Numbered from the stretch's first letter, positions 1-11,109 are shown. The stretch is DNA of 64,000 nt from Limonium bicolor (GCA_023374045.1 CM041780.1:172179339-172243338); one strand, 5' to 3'. A program made the numbers and translations. Notes: a model not told the origin generated them from the letters alone.

Positions 1-1211
1 ACATACGTGGGGTACCGTATTGGTATGTTACCACTTACCTGACTAAGTCACATAAGGGTCTGTCAGGCCCGCAAGCTCCTTCGGAGTGCGGTCGTCCCAC
101 ATCCCGTATTTGGGTACACTCGTATTGCTCATCACACGCCTAGGTGAAGTATTCTATTGTCAACTCCTCTGGTATCATTCTATGATACTCACCGTGGTTC
201 TTCTCGTTTGATTTAAAAAAAAATCTAAGGTTTTACAAAGAATTTTTTTTTGTGGTTTAGAAAGAAAAGTTTGGGTTTTGAAATAGAAATCTTGAGTTTG
301 AAAGAACATCCTCATGGTGTTGCCATGTTTTAGGCCTTGACCAAGTCTAGCTTCCTACTGACTGGTATGTTCATTAATATAATGGTCGGGCCGTTAGGCC
401 TTTCCAAGGTTGATTCTTCAATTCCTTAGGATTAGTGATCCTTCATTTGCTTCCATTGTCATGGTGGTAATTAGTAAGTACTTGTTAGTCATCTAGAGGT
501 CTTCCAATTGTCTTGGTGTTGCTGCACTTGCCTTGGCAAGTGCGCGGGATCGTCGGTTTTTAGGTTATCATGTACCGATTACGGAGTTGTTTTCATCCAT
601 ATTTAGTGTTTTTATTAGATCTTCCGTCCATTTTTTATCTTAGTGATCAACTCCCTGAGTGGCTTCTCAGTGTTCTTGACATGATTGTCGTTGATTCGGG
701 TACTTTCCCGATCCTCGTGGTACTCCGTGTACCTTGCTTTATTACTCGTTCCATACCCTTCTTGTTGGCTACACATGGTTCTCGCGAGTGCGTAGCATGT
801 CGCCCCATGCCGCATATTTCACGATCCTGTACTTAGGATCTACAATCTTCTGCCGTCAAGTACGGTTATTTTCGTTCAAACGGGAACCGTCTTCGGGATT
901 TCCAGTTCTTGGAATCTACCGTATAACTGGTTCTTTCTCTCTACAAAATTTATTTACAACCGCCAGATCGGGTTAACCCGACTATGAGAGGTCTTTCTAT
1001 CTCTCTAGCGTTCTTCTCCCAACTTATAACGGGGGTTGCGGAGGGCGGGACTGGTTATGTAGGTATCCAGATCACACTGAAAGTTCCTAACTAGCGTACC
1101 TCACACGCTAACACTCAACCCTTTGCCCTAAGTCTCTAATTCCTAACTCGGTATTTTCCTAAACTCGGTATTTAGACCATCAGAGCGATACTTCGCTCTG
1201 ATACCACTTTT
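1..1211 (-). mobile_element. Internal region, 5' part, of a minus-strand LARD-like LTR retrotransposon (runs off the left edge)
   Basis: Read on the minus strand this follows the primer binding site at 1206-1195 and is similar to the first 1.3 kb of the internal regions of E1 (from 26274) and E2 (from 41851). Shared landmarks are the primer-site hairpin, a hairpin with arms GCACTTGC and GCAAGTGC at 524-543, and a block near 60-110 containing GACCGCACTCC. No reading frame longer than about 90 codons exists and none is conserved between copies, so it looks non-coding. The other LTR lies outside the window. Family membership is seen by eye; the non-coding status is inferred. Confidence 0.8.
1180..1206 (-). 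promoter_or_regulatory. Primer binding site (initiator tRNA-Met type) inside a hairpin
   Basis: On the minus strand TGGTATCAGAGC (1206-1195) is the usual plant initiator-Met primer site, five bases after the LTR end at 1212. The perfect arms TCAGAGCGA and TCGCTCTGA (1201-1180, four-base loop) overlap it. The same hairpin is present in E1 and E2. Confidence 0.85.
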
Positions 1212-1315
1212 TGTAACACCCCTACCGGTAATCATGCCATTATCTCCTAACCCGTCTCAATTACTAACAACAATGCAGCGGAAATTCAAACCACTACCGG
1301 TGGGTGATACATGCC

Positions 1316-1337
1316 GTTAGTCACCCATGTGACTAAC
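1316..1337 (-). promoter_or_regulatory. Conserved hairpin near LTR 3' end (minus-strand copy)
   Basis: On the minus strand the arms GTTAGTCAC and GTGACTAAC pair perfectly (9 bp) around loop ATGG. E2 has GTTAGCCAC and GTGGCTAAC at the same place, so the sixth pair changed from C-G to T-A with pairing kept. Confidence 0.7.
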
Positions 1338-1659
1338 GAGGCCAAATCCAAACCAAACAAACAGTACAAATACAATATCGGTCTAATGTGTCTTATACCG
1401 AGTACACTATACAAAAGATACTTCCTTTACATAATCAATTCTCAAACTAAATACAACCTTCAAATCCATTATATACCATACAATCTCAAATCCTATCTAT
1501 ACCGAGTATCTACAATTCCCAAGTTTATCATTGACCTTTCGGTCTTACAAATCCACAATACAACAACTACAATTCTTATACGACTACCCATAGCAATATC
1601 AACCTCGTCCTACTCTCGAACGGCTGACGGCTTCATTGTACATGGAAAATAAAAACATC

Positions 1660-1739
1660 GCCCCAAGGGGCTCAGCTTACGCTGCATATGACTTCCGCAT
1701 ACCCAGCGTACTAGCGAGGGTACGCCGACTAATTAGTCG
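1660..1739 (-). promoter_or_regulatory. Structured 3' region of LTR: GC hairpin and CGAC palindrome
   Basis: GCCCCAAGGGGC (1660-1671) and the palindrome CGACTAATTAGTCG (1726-1739) occupy the places of the GCCCC/GGGGC and CGAC/GTCG hairpins of E1, E2 and LTR B. A T-rich run follows on the minus strand, and then the conserved CCGTTCGAGAGTAGGA block near 1624-1605. Confidence 0.6.
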
Positions 1740-3320
1740 AGCGCATGAGGTTCATTTTAATTCAAACAGCATGCATACAACATACATTATATATGTACAT
1801 TCACAATCAAGTTCAACATTGAACACAAGCACTAACACACACATCAAGGGGTTAGTTTAATATGTTCTTTAATTAGGCTTGAGGGTTTCTACCTCACCAT
1901 GCCTTACTCAATTACTCATGTTCTACCCACTCCCTTGGGTACTCTTACTCACAATCTCAACAAGGTCTACAACACTCAACTCAATTCTCCGCTCAACTCA
2001 AATTCTCAAGTCCCTCAAATCACAAATCAATTCTCAATACTCACATACTCAAAATACTCAATACTCAAGTTCCCAAGTCAATACTCAATACTCAAGGCAT
2101 CTTTTAAGTCTTAGCCACGACCTCCGGGCATGGTCATACACAAGACCCACCACCGGGCTCACAAATACAAAAGGAGCTATGCATTTAGTTCCTCAAGTTC
2201 ACAAATGTCCAGTTCTCTACCGGACTACTCAATTTCCCAAAACTCCACTCTCGGAATCATTTCACAATCTCAAAGATCAGCCTAGAGGTATCTCTCTCGA
2301 TAACATCTAATGGCTTGGGGAAGTTCTCAATGTTTAGCATTCTAAGATTTATGGTCTTACCCTACTTATCGAATACTCCCATGTGCGTGACATGGTTCAT
2401 GTTAGTCGGTTCCTCTCATTGGGGTTCAAATATATCTCTAAGGGGTTTGGTGATCCCTACCAAGCTTTACTTTACTCAAGGTTCGTATTTCGAACAACTT
2501 TCTAATCCTCTAGTTAGAGGTTACTCATATACTTCCACTAATATTTATTGTGTGGATTAAGTCGCTTCGGTTCTCTAACCGTTATCGGGAGGTTACTACT
2601 CCCGTATGTTTTCTCACGTTCTAGTGCGTTCGTAGGTTTATGTTACTGTGTATTGGTTTGATAGTTGTAGGGTGTTTCCACCATTTATTTAGTTCGCACT
2701 TGACTCTTCCTACGAGTCTTTACTCACACAAGACTCAACTATGAGTCGCACTACCATACACATTCAACATTCAAACAATTCATTCAAATTCACATTTCAT
2801 GAATTATACAAACTTCAGTGCAATTTACAAACCAACAAGCAACAACACAATACAAGCACCAACAAGTACAAACAATCCGATTGGTGCATTTATCTTGTTA
2901 GGTGATCACACAATCAAACAAGCACACAAATCGGGGTAACCAAGTTAGGATACAGAGCATGAGGAAATCATACCTTTCACCGGGGTTAACTTTACCGGGG
3001 GTTCTCATGTTCCTCGGTTCACACTCGTTCCTCGAGTCTTACTCTTGATTCACTGATAATATTTCACACATCTCCATCAATTTAAAATACTACGGTATGT
3101 AGACTAGTACTCCCGTAATTAACCCCGTTAACCCATTATTCTTTGGTTTTGTTTATGTGCTCTTAAACTCACAACTATCTTAATCACTTCTCCAACTTGT
3201 TTACACTTCTTAGGACCATTAAAGGTCACCAAACAACTCCTAAACATCACCTAAAACCAATAACATTCAATCCCCCATGTTTAGAAGGATTTAAAACACT
3301 TTCTGTTGAGTTTTTATAGT

Positions 3321-3488
3321 GGTCCGGGTTTGTGTCCGGGTCTACAAACCGGACCAGACACTGAAACTCGTTTTTGGCCATTTTTCTATGTGGTCCGGGT
3401 TTACAAACCCGGACCACCCCCTGGGATGGTCTTCTAGTGCGTTTTTGATGTGGTCCGAGTTTGTGTACCGATTTGCAAACCCAGACCA
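3321..3488 (-). repeat. Mid-LTR hairpin array, three units (GGTCCGGGTT type)
   Basis: Three inverted repeats lie in a row. The middle one has perfect arms GGTCCGGGTT and AACCCGGACC (3392-3415); the outer two (3321-3355 and 3452-3487) are imperfect versions. The array is at the same place relative to the TTAACGGGG block as the arrays of unrelated sequence in the other LTRs. The third unit lies within the 244-bp duplication, so a second copy is at about 14946-14982. Confidence 0.7.
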
Positions 3489-3672
3489 CCCCTGGAACTG
3501 TCAAAATTTACAGTTTTTGATCAGTTTTCAACCCCTAATTCACCTCTAATCATTTCCTAACCTTTCCACATGTTTCCTACATGTTTAAACACCCCAAAAC
3601 AATCCCTAAGCCACTTCAAATCCTTGGTTAAAACCTCATCCCAATTCTTGTTCAAACTCAACAAACTTTCAT
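3429..3672. repeat. 244-bp direct repeat, left copy, abutting the Tat element
   Basis: It starts GTCTTCTAGTGCG and ends CTTTCAT directly before the Tat 5' LTR. A copy of the same length with two substitutions noticed starts directly after the 3' LTR. Confidence 0.85.
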
Positions 3673-4083
3673 TGAAGAGGGAAAAGTACGAGGATAAAGT
3701 AGAATTGGGCATCCGGTTCCATGCGACTGGAAGGAACAACTTAAACAAAGGATATCGACCAGATCAGAGTGTGATCCGGCCGGATGGGTAATTAAATATC
3801 CCGCTTATATGTAAATGCCAGCCTGGCAATTAAAAAGAAGGACAGGCTGGCAACTCTCGATTTAACGATGTAAAACACTATAAATAGGGGTTCAACCCCA
3901 CAAATGAAAACATACGCTCTCACATTTGAAATTACATATGTTGCATTATCTACGCATTCTATCTCTCAAAGCTCGAGCACTCAGTACAAGGTAACTCGAT
4001 AAAACACAAAGGTCTAGCAAAAGAGTAGGGATTCGATTAGAGATTTAGATAGGAGCTTAGGGAATTTAGGAACTTACATTTCA
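3673..4083 (+). repeat. 5' LTR of the Tat element
   Basis: It starts TGAAGAGGG and ends TACATTTCA; the same 411-bp span recurs at 14513-14923. The differences noticed are mainly single-base indels. It contains a TATA box and a 9-bp-arm inverted repeat (GCCAGCCTG and CAGGCTGGC) between about 3817 and 3852. Confidence 0.9.
3879..3886 (+). promoter_or_regulatory. TATA box in Tat 5' LTR
   Basis: CTATAAATAGGGG is a strong plant TATA context, about 200 bases before the LTR end and just downstream of the GCCAGCCTG inverted repeat. The equivalent in the 3' LTR is 14716-14723. Initiation about 30 bases downstream, near 3915, is expected but inferred. Confidence 0.75.
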
Positions 4084-4085
4084 TT

Positions 4086-4101
4086 TGGCGCCGTCTGTGG
4101 G
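4086..4101 (+). promoter_or_regulatory. Primer binding site, tRNA-Asp-like
   Basis: TGGCGCCGTCTGTGGG begins two bases after the LTR. The first nine bases match the complement of a plant tRNA-Asp 3' end; the remainder does not pair well, as is common in Tat elements. Confidence 0.7.
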
Positions 4102-4237
4102 AAACGAATGGCTCAAGATCTTTCTTGGCAACCACGAGTCCACCGGAGGTAACCTGATTTTGAGCGAAACAACGAAGCTTTGAAACTTTTGAGGTTGTGT
4201 CTTTTGCAGGAAAAAGCAAGGAAAGTACGCGTGCAGG

Positions 4238-5609
4238 ATGGCTCCAAGAACAAGGAAGACACCCCGACCTGAGGGCGAGACCGATAACGTAAGAGCAACC
4301 GAAAACAACAGAACAGAAGCTGAAAACATGATCTCCAAGCAAGCGTTGGAGGAGATGCTGAAAGGCTTAGTCAGAACCATCGACGAAAGGATAGTAGGGA
4401 ATGAAGTTCTGCAGCAGGAGCTGATGCAGCGAGATGTAGAATACCAGAAGAAATGGGAGGACATGACTGAGGCGCTTGAATCGCTCAAGAATCGCGACTC
4501 CGAGGCGAGCAACAGCCGGAAGAAAGAGCAGCTAGAAAAACTCTGATCATCAGCGACGAGACTGAGGAAGATGATTCGATCGACATGACTCTCTACCCCT
4601 TTTCCGAGAAAATCAGGAAGGCAAAGCTTCCTCCTCACTTCGTTGCACCTGCAGTTGAAAAGTATGATGGAACGGGGGACCCTGCTCTTCACGTTCAGAA
4701 GTTTATGTTCGCAATGAACACACAGGGGATAAGTTCTCTCGCCCTCTGCAATTTGTTTCCGGGAACATTATCCAAAAGAGCGCTCGGTTGGATCTCAACA
4801 AGGCCCCCGCAGTCGATCTCGTTTTAAGCAATTGACTGAGGAGTTTCAGCAATACTTTGCCGCAAGCAAGAAGATCAAGAAGGAAACGATAGAACTAATG
4901 GATCTCAAGCAGAGGAAGGGGGAGACGGTGAAAGAATTCAGCGAGAGGTTTCATAAGCAGGTAGCAGAAATCGATGACATTGATGAAAAGATCCTAATCA
5001 AGGCTTTCGGAAACGGGCTAGCACAGCCAAGGCTCGCCGGGAAGATCGCGACAAAAGCCCCAAAAACCCATGGAGAGCTAGCCGAAATGATTCATGAGTT
5101 TTAAAGTCAGAGGTGGCGGAAAATAAGGCCAGAGATTTAGCAAATAGCTTCAAGCGGTTAACGACAAGAAAGGAGGATCGAGTGGGAATGGCTCTTCCGG
5201 CAACATATCAGGAAGTTCATCGGAGGAAGCTCAAGATACAAGCCTTACTACAAAGCTCCGTCCCAGGCGCCTCAGTTTCAGAATGCCCGAGTTGCCGTCC
5301 AGATTGATCCAGGCAGGTATGCGGCGGCGGTCAAAGAAGGATATCTGCCTCCACCAAAGAAGCCTTATCCAGGGGAGATTCCGGTAGCCTTCTGTGAGTA
5401 CCATGGCTGCAAAAGTCACAGAACCGCAAACTGCGCCACTCTGGCCAAAGAGTTGAGGATCATCGAAGAGGACAAGAAGAGCAAAGGAAAGCAGATGGCA
5501 GGCCAGCAGAAGCAATATGGCAGGCAAAATCAGTCCACCTCTCGAAATCACCGGGAAGAAGAGATCCACCCTGAGCTTAATCACGGCAAATCAGTCGGTA
5601 TGATCTCAG
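4238..5609 (+). pseudogene. gag: gag of the Tat element (frameshifted)
   Basis: Gag forms the capsid and nucleocapsid of the virus-like particle. The start ATG at 4238 (MAPRTRK) follows a 150-base leader. The N-terminal part (4238-4546) is charged and probably helical. The retrotransposon gag domain lies at about 4585-5104, with the typical pieces YDGTGDP, FPGTL and, later, KQRKGETVKEFSERF. A nucleocapsid-like cysteine/histidine motif CEYHGCKSHRTANC lies near 5393-5434, a variant of the CCHC knuckle. Apparent frameshifts occur near 4535, 4820, 5105 and 5200, at short runs. The frame reaches MISG at 5609, where a canonical intron donor may begin. Family assignment is firm; expression from this copy is unlikely. 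Confidence 0.85.
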
Positions 5610-5811
5610 GTTTGTAAGAAGGTGGAGAAGTTTTTTGTTTCTCTGATGTTAGGTAAACCCAGTCACGCCAATAATAAAGCAAGGGCGGTGTAATTGAACT
5701 TTTTCTTTTCTTTTTAGAAAAGACCTATGATTGTAAAAATCCCCCGGAATCTTCCGGTAATAAAAATCTAATAAACTTTTTCTCTTAGCAAATTCTCAGG
5801 TCTCTTTTCAG
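5610..5811 (+). other. Candidate intron between gag and protease (202 bp)
   Basis: The sequence runs GT at 5610 to AG at 5811, with T-rich stretches before the acceptor. It contains several stops in the gag frame. Joining the flanks preserves the reading frame: the phase-1 G of gag joins AG to start the EVGPLTPSER frame. Introns are documented in some Ogre/Tat elements. Splicing here is inferred. Confidence 0.5.
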
Positions 5812-6540
5812 AGGTAGGACCGTTGACCCCAAGCGAGAGAAAAAGACATATTCATGCGGTACATCAAGAGCTACCGGAAAGAAAAATTGCCAAGCGAGAG
5901 AATCTTCCCCAGATTTTCTTTACAGACGAAGACGAAGAAGGGGTGTTATACCCTCACAATGATCCACTGTCATTCGGGCGCAAGTAAATGACAGATGATG
6001 GAAGGAATCCTGATAGACAGCGGGGCTGGAGCAATGTCATATCGGCCGAGGCAGTTAAAAAATTGGAGGTTCCAGAAGATAAGATTAAACCATATTCAGC
6101 GCGGTCCTTGGAGGCTTCGTTGGGGGCGTTTCTACCAAGTCTTCAGGGAGCATAGACTTCACCTTAACATTGGGATTGGGAGACGAGCGAAGAACTGAAA
6201 AGCTCACAGCTTTCATTGTACCGGGACTTTCCGGATACAATATGTATCTTGGCAGGCCAGGGATTAATGCTTTCAAAGCAATATGCAGCACTCACCACCT
6301 GAAAATGAAGTATCTAACCAGGTCTGGAAAGGCGGTGACCATTAGTGGAAGTCAAAAGATGGCTCGGGTATGCGAAGTACGCATCATGGAGGGAATGCCG
6401 GAAGAAGAGATGGTCAAAACGGTGGGGTCGGAAAGGAATTCAAGGGAAAGCTCCCTCTCCCGCCAGAGCCGGATCAAAGGGCAGAAGACTGTGGAACCTC
6501 TAAAGAGTCACCACGAGAGGTACACTTAAAAACTGACCCT
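5812..6540 (+). pseudogene. pol: Aspartic protease region of pol (frameshifted)
   Basis: The protease cleaves the Gag-Pol polyprotein. The leader has the acidic FTDEDEEGVLYPHNDPL stretch typical just before Tat proteases (about 5927-5980). The active-site motif is ILIDSGAGA at 6006-6032, with DSG in place of the more common DTG; both are functional in aspartic proteases. After this the frame shifts; the downstream piece with YNMYLGRPGINAF (about 6236-6275) gives the flap-distal LGRP motif. At least two frameshifts and a stop separate the pieces. A gap of about 50 bases with stops leads to the RT frame. Confidence 0.75.
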
Positions 6541-6593
6541 TCTAAATTTTTTAAATAGGAAATGCGTTCGGCAGTGGGGAGCAAACTCACCTG

Positions 6594-7946
6594 ATGAGAT
6601 TCCTGGAAAAAAGAAGGGTAACTTTCGCCTGGAGCACGGACGAAATGCCAGGAGTAGATCCAAGCGTTATCCAGCATGACCTGCGAGTGGATCCAAAGCA
6701 CCCAGCCATCCGGCAAAGAAGAAGAATAATAGGAGAGGAAAGAGACTTTGCGGCACGTGCTGAAGTGCAAAAACTGCTTAAAGCCGGATTCATCAGGGAG
6801 GTGACCTATCCCAAGTGGTTGGCTAATGTTGTGATGGTTAAAAAGTCAAATGGCAAATGGAGAATGTGTGTGGACTTCACAGACTTGAACAAAGCATGTC
6901 CAAAAGACTTTTACCCACTACCATCGATAGATAGACTGGTTGCTTCAACAGCTCAAAGCTCTGTCTTAAGTTTCTTGGATGCGTTTTCAGGATATAATCA
7001 AATAAGAATGAATGAGGAGGATTCAGAAAAAACATCTTTTATTACCTCGGCCGGAACCTTTTGCTACAAGGTGATGCCTTTTGGATTAAAAAATGCGGGT
7101 GCAACCTTCCAAAGAATGATAGACAAAGTATTCAAACAACAGTTAACCCGGAATGTAGAAGCATATGTCGATGATATCGTGGTAAAAAGGTAATTCCTGG
7201 GTACAACACATGGAAGATTTAAAAGAAACCTTTGACACCCTAGACAGATTCCAAATCAAGCTGAATCCGGAAAAATGCGTATTTGGAGTTACAAAGGGGA
7301 AGTTCTTAGGCTTTATCGTCGGGCAAAGAGGGATTGAAGTGGATCCCGAAAAAACTCAGGCAATCCTCGATCTGTCACCACCAAAGAACATTAAAGATGT
7401 GCAAGCGTTGAACGGAAGGCTCACGGCTTTAGCAAGATTCTGCTCAAAACTCCAAGAAAAGTCAATACCATTTTTCAGCATTTTACGAAAAAATAAGAAA
7501 TTCCAGTGGAGTCAAGAGTGTATAGACGCCTTTGACAGGATCAAAGAGATGCTCAAAGAGTTGCCCAAGCTGGGTGTTCCGGCACCTGGTCAAGACTTGT
7601 ATCTCTACCTCTCTGCACAGATTGGGCAATAGCAGCTGTGTTAATAATGGAGGAGGAGAAAAAAGAGATACCAGTATACTACACCGGAAAAATCCTAACT
7701 CCAGCAGAAAGCCGCTACACCAACGTTGAAAAAATATTGTTTGCATTAGTCGTTGCATCCCGAAAGCTTCGGCCTTATTTTCAGTCACACCGAATATTCG
7801 TTAGAACAAATTGGCCACTGAAACAGATAGCAAACAACCCAAACGCATCCGGGCGAATGGTTAGTTGGACCGTCGAGCTCACCCAGTACGAAATCCACTT
7901 CCTTCCTCGAACAGCCATAAAAGCACAGCCTTGGCGGACTTCATAA
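6594..7946 (+). pseudogene. pol: Reverse transcriptase and RNase H region of pol (frameshifted)
   Basis: This part copies element RNA into DNA and degrades the RNA strand. From 6594 to 7193 the RT fingers and palm are open in one frame, with VDFTDLNKACPKD, MPFGLKNAGATFQRM and the catalytic AYVDDIVV near 7159-7182. A one-base shift near 7190 leads to the thumb and connection frame (7210-7632: KCVFGV, KFLGFIV). Another shift near 7625 leads to the Ty3-type RNase H frame (7638-7946) with YYTGKILTPAESRY. The motif order matches plant Ty3 RT. The breaks are single-base, so either recent decay or base-calling errors would explain them. Confidence 0.9.
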
Positions 7947-8622
7947 CCGAAACAACCTTTGCCCAAGAGCAAAGGAACCAACCAACCGTACGTTATCCTA
8001 GTTGACGGAGCTCGATGCAAGACTGGAGCGGGGGCCGGAATAGTGGTCCAAACGCCGGATGGAAGAACTCTTAACTTTGCGTTCCGGCTGGAATTTGAAG
8101 TAACAAATAATGAAGCAGAATATGAAGCCTCATACAGGGATTGGAGGTCGCCACTGCCTTAGGGGCAACAGGTTTTTTCTAAATAAAACAGGGGTCTCAT
8201 TTGTGTCTATAGGAATTTTTTATACATGCCCCCTAAAGGGGAAAGAGTGGGACTTACCTCTTTGTTGTTATGCAGAGTTAGAAATATACTCAGACTCAAT
8301 GCTAGTGGCGCGACAAAACGATAACATCTACGAAGTCAAGGAGGAGAAGCTTGGAAAATACCTGGCCAAAGTCCAAGAGACGAAGGCAAACTTTCAGAGA
8401 TGTGAGTTAAGACATCTTCCTCGAGCAGAAAACATAGAGGCCGATGCGTTGGCTAAACTGGCCAGTATGGCCGAAAGAATGCCCAGTAAAGTCTGGATGG
8501 AAATAAAGGCAAACTCAAGTCTGAAGGAGATCCGAGTATGCACCATTGAATCAGACGCAATAGCCAGTCTTGGATGGCACCCATTGTTGAGTACATACAA
8601 GCGGAAACTTGCCACAAGATGA
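7947..8622 (+). pseudogene. pol: Second, archaeal-type RNase H domain of pol, with a candidate intron
   Basis: A second RNase H downstream of the RT-linked one is the hallmark of the plant Tat lineage. The first catalytic acidic motif, VDGARCKTGAGAGIV, lies near 8002-8046. NNEAEYEA follows near 8106-8129, and the third motif, YSDSML, near 8287-8304. The closing signature ENIEADALAKLAS is near 8430-8470. Between the second and third motifs, 104 bases break the domain and have GT-AG ends (8172-8275). Removing them joins ATALGAT to ELEIYSDS in frame. A small frameshift lies near 8140. Confidence 0.8.
8172..8275 (+). other. Candidate 104-bp intron within the second RNase H
   Basis: The donor is CAG then GTTTTTTCT; the acceptor is TTATGCAG then AGTTA. 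The segment is T-rich with in-frame stops, and its removal restores the conserved domain exactly. Alternatively it is a small insertion; no terminal repeats or target duplication are evident. Confidence 0.55.
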
Positions 8623-8639
8623 GAAGGAGGCGGCAAAAA

Positions 8640-9783
8640 CAAGGCGAAGGGCTGCATCTTTCTTTTTAGAACAAGGACAGCTCTACAAAAGATCATTCGC
8701 AAGGCCAGCACTTAAGTGTGTTACCATAGAAGAAGGGTAAGGCTCATGGAGGAGCTACATGAGGGGACCTGTGGGAACCACCAAGGAGAGAGGGCAATAG
8801 TCCACAAGATCCTAAGGCTGGGGTACTATTGGCCGAGGATGAGGGAATTTCAAAAGAGTACATACGGAAATGCATAAAATGTCAGGAACACGGCCACAAA
8901 ATACATAGCCCCCCCATCCACACTGAGAGCCATATTGTCCCCGATCCCATTTGCCATGTGGGGATTGGATATCGTTGGACCTTTTCCGGAGCATCCCCCG
9001 GAAGATATAAATTCATTTATGTGGCCATTGATTACTTCACCAAATGGGTGGAAGCCATGCCAACAGTATCCATTACCGCAAGAAAGTCACAAGATTTCAT
9101 CTGGAAGTATGTAGTCTGCAGATTTGGGATCCCAAAGTAATAATAACAGACAATGGAACTCAGTTCAACTGTAAAAGCTTCCGGGAATTCTGTGAAGAAT
9201 GGAAGATTGACCTGAGATTCGCATCGGTCGCCCATCCACAAGCAAACGGCCAGGTAGAAAATGCGAATGGACAAATTGTCAAAGCTATAAAAAAGAAGTT
9301 GGACAGCAAAAAAGGGAGATGGGCAGAGTTGCTACCTCAGGTTCTCTGGTCCTACAGGACAACCGAAAAGGGCCCAACAGGGGAAACTCCATATAGACTG
9401 ACCTACGGTTGGAAGCAATCGTTCCGGCTGAAGTTATAGTCCCATCGATTAGATGGGAATCCTTTAATGAAGAAAACAACAATGAAGGGGTGAAAGACGG
9501 CCTTGACCTGCTTGAAGAAACCAGGACTATGGCCCAAGTCCGGATGGAAAGGGATAAAGCAAAGTGGAAAGATATTTTAACCAGAAAACAAGGGAAAGAG
9601 GCTTTGCTCCAGGCGAACTGGTCCTTCGAGAGGTAAAGCAACCAAAAAAGCTAGAGCCCCAATGGGAGGGACCATTTGTAGTACAACGGCGAACAGGGCA
9701 AGCTTCATATCGTTTGAAAAATAGTGAAGGATACGAGTTGCCTCACTCATGGCATGCCGAGTGCCTCAAAAAGTTTTATGTAT
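8640..9783 (+). pseudogene. pol: Integrase region of pol (frameshifted)
   Basis: Integrase joins the DNA copy to the host genome. The zinc-binding HHCC part spans about 8750-8890: ELHEGTCGNH, then GYYWPRM near 8820, then KCIKCQEHG. The catalytic core has the three acidic residues in AIDYFTKW (near 9028), TDNGTQF (near 9150) and the E of HPQANGQVENANG (near 9237-9275). A C-terminal part with PQWEGPFVV and a final LKKFYV ends at the stop at 9783. Frame changes occur near 8735, 8945, 9140, 9415 and 9590. No chromodomain is seen, as expected for Tat. Confidence 0.9.
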
Positions 9784-9840
9784 AAAAACGTTTCTTACAA
9801 AAAGTAATAAAATGAGGTATTCCTTTAAAGCAATTTTTTT

Positions 9841-10220
9841 TGTACCATCCGGCCAGTGTGCCTACAGGCTATCATGCCTTGAAATGTACCATCCGGCCAG
9901 TGTGCCTACAGGCTATCATGCCTTGAAATGTACCATCCGGCCAGTGTGCCTACAGGCTATCATGCCTTGAAATGTACCATCCGGCCAGTGTGCCTACAGG
10001 CTATCATGCCTTGAAATGTACCATCCGGCCAGTGTGCCTACAGGCTATCATGCCTTGAAATGTACCATCCGGCCAGTGTGCCTACAGGCTATCATGCCTT
10101 GAAATGTACCATCCGGCCAGTGTGCCTACAGGCTATCATGCCTTGAAATGTACCATCCGGCCAGTGTGCCTACAGGCTATCATGCCTTGAAATATACCAC
10201 CCAGCCAGCATGCCTATAAA
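9841..10220 (+). repeat. 44-bp minisatellite, eight near-identical copies plus a diverged ninth
   Basis: The unit begins TGTACCATCCGGCCAGTGTG and recurs every 44 bases from 9841 to 10192. A ninth, partial and diverged copy follows to about 10220. The array lies directly after the integrase stop, where Tat/Ogre elements are known to carry variable tandem repeats that can seed satellites. The lack of divergence suggests very recent expansion. Confidence 0.95.
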
Positions 10221-10512
10221 AACTAGGAATTTACTATTTCGTAAAAAGCTTAGAGCAAAGGCATAATGATCTTCCATATAAACAAAAGAGGAGATTACAA
10301 AGCATTTGGAAATCCGGTCGCTCCGGATAAAGCCAAATGAAGAGTGTATGAAACTAACTCGTAAGGAAGTTACTTAAAAAAATTTAAGGGATGCAAAAGA
10401 AATGGTAAAACGCCAAAACATCACCAAAAATAGTAATCCAAAATACAAATATACAAGATTCCTGTGCTAACAAATTACTATCTAAAAAGCATCTATTCCT
10501 TAGCAGGCTTCT
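10221..10512. other. Non-coding spacer of the Tat 3' region
   Basis: This is A-rich sequence between the minisatellite and the end of the antisense gene. No reading frame or repeat was recognised. Confidence 0.5.
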
Positions 10513-11014
10513 TTACAGCAGATCTTTGGAGACACTCTCTGCAGATTTAGATCTTCCAGCAGCTTGACGAAAGCCCGCAACCTCCTGGTGCAGGCCGCTA
10601 TCGGGGTGAAGGAAAGAAGCTTGACCAGGCCCAAAGACTGTCTCACCAGGAACGACCAAACTTCTCAAAGTCTTCAAGAAAGTTGCTCTTCCGGGCAACA
10701 TTGTCAACTCCAGCTCATTATATAGGTCGTCATCCAGTACTTCCCCCCTCAGGAAGTACTTGGAGATGGTTGACGACAAATGTTGGTAATCTTCCGGCTC
10801 TGAGAACCGAAAGCCTTTTTTAGATGGGCAATAACAGTTCCTTGTTTCTTCAATCTTCTTGGGCCTGACGGGCGTAGCTGTATGTTTGGCAACATCTCCC
10901 TCAAGTGCAACACTGAGCTCGGTAAAGATCGCGGTCGAACCCGCGGCAGAAAGTCCTCATTCAGCTTATCAATACGATCGCTAGCTTCTCCATGTCTTAA
11001 AAGACTTTCAGGAT

Positions 11015-11109
11015 CTGTTTTTAAAAGAAAAGAGAGGGGGAAGGAAAGCAGAATCAGTAAGAATAAGGCATAAAGATAAAGTGGCGAAAAAAAAGCCGGT
11101 AAGACTCAC
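11015..11109 (-). other. Candidate intron in the antisense gene
   Basis: On the minus strand the donor is GTGAGT (11109-11104), a pyrimidine-rich stretch follows, and the acceptor is AACAG ending at 11015. Length is 95 bp. Confidence 0.45.

Noticed and set aside
4148..4209. Possible short leader intron (GTAACC ... TTTTGCAG) before gag in the Tat element
   Set aside because: Only 62 bases, weak donor, and no frame to restore; not enough support.
9841..10220. CRISPR-like regular repeat
   Set aside because: Units are directly adjacent with no variable spacers; it is a minisatellite in a plant retrotransposon.
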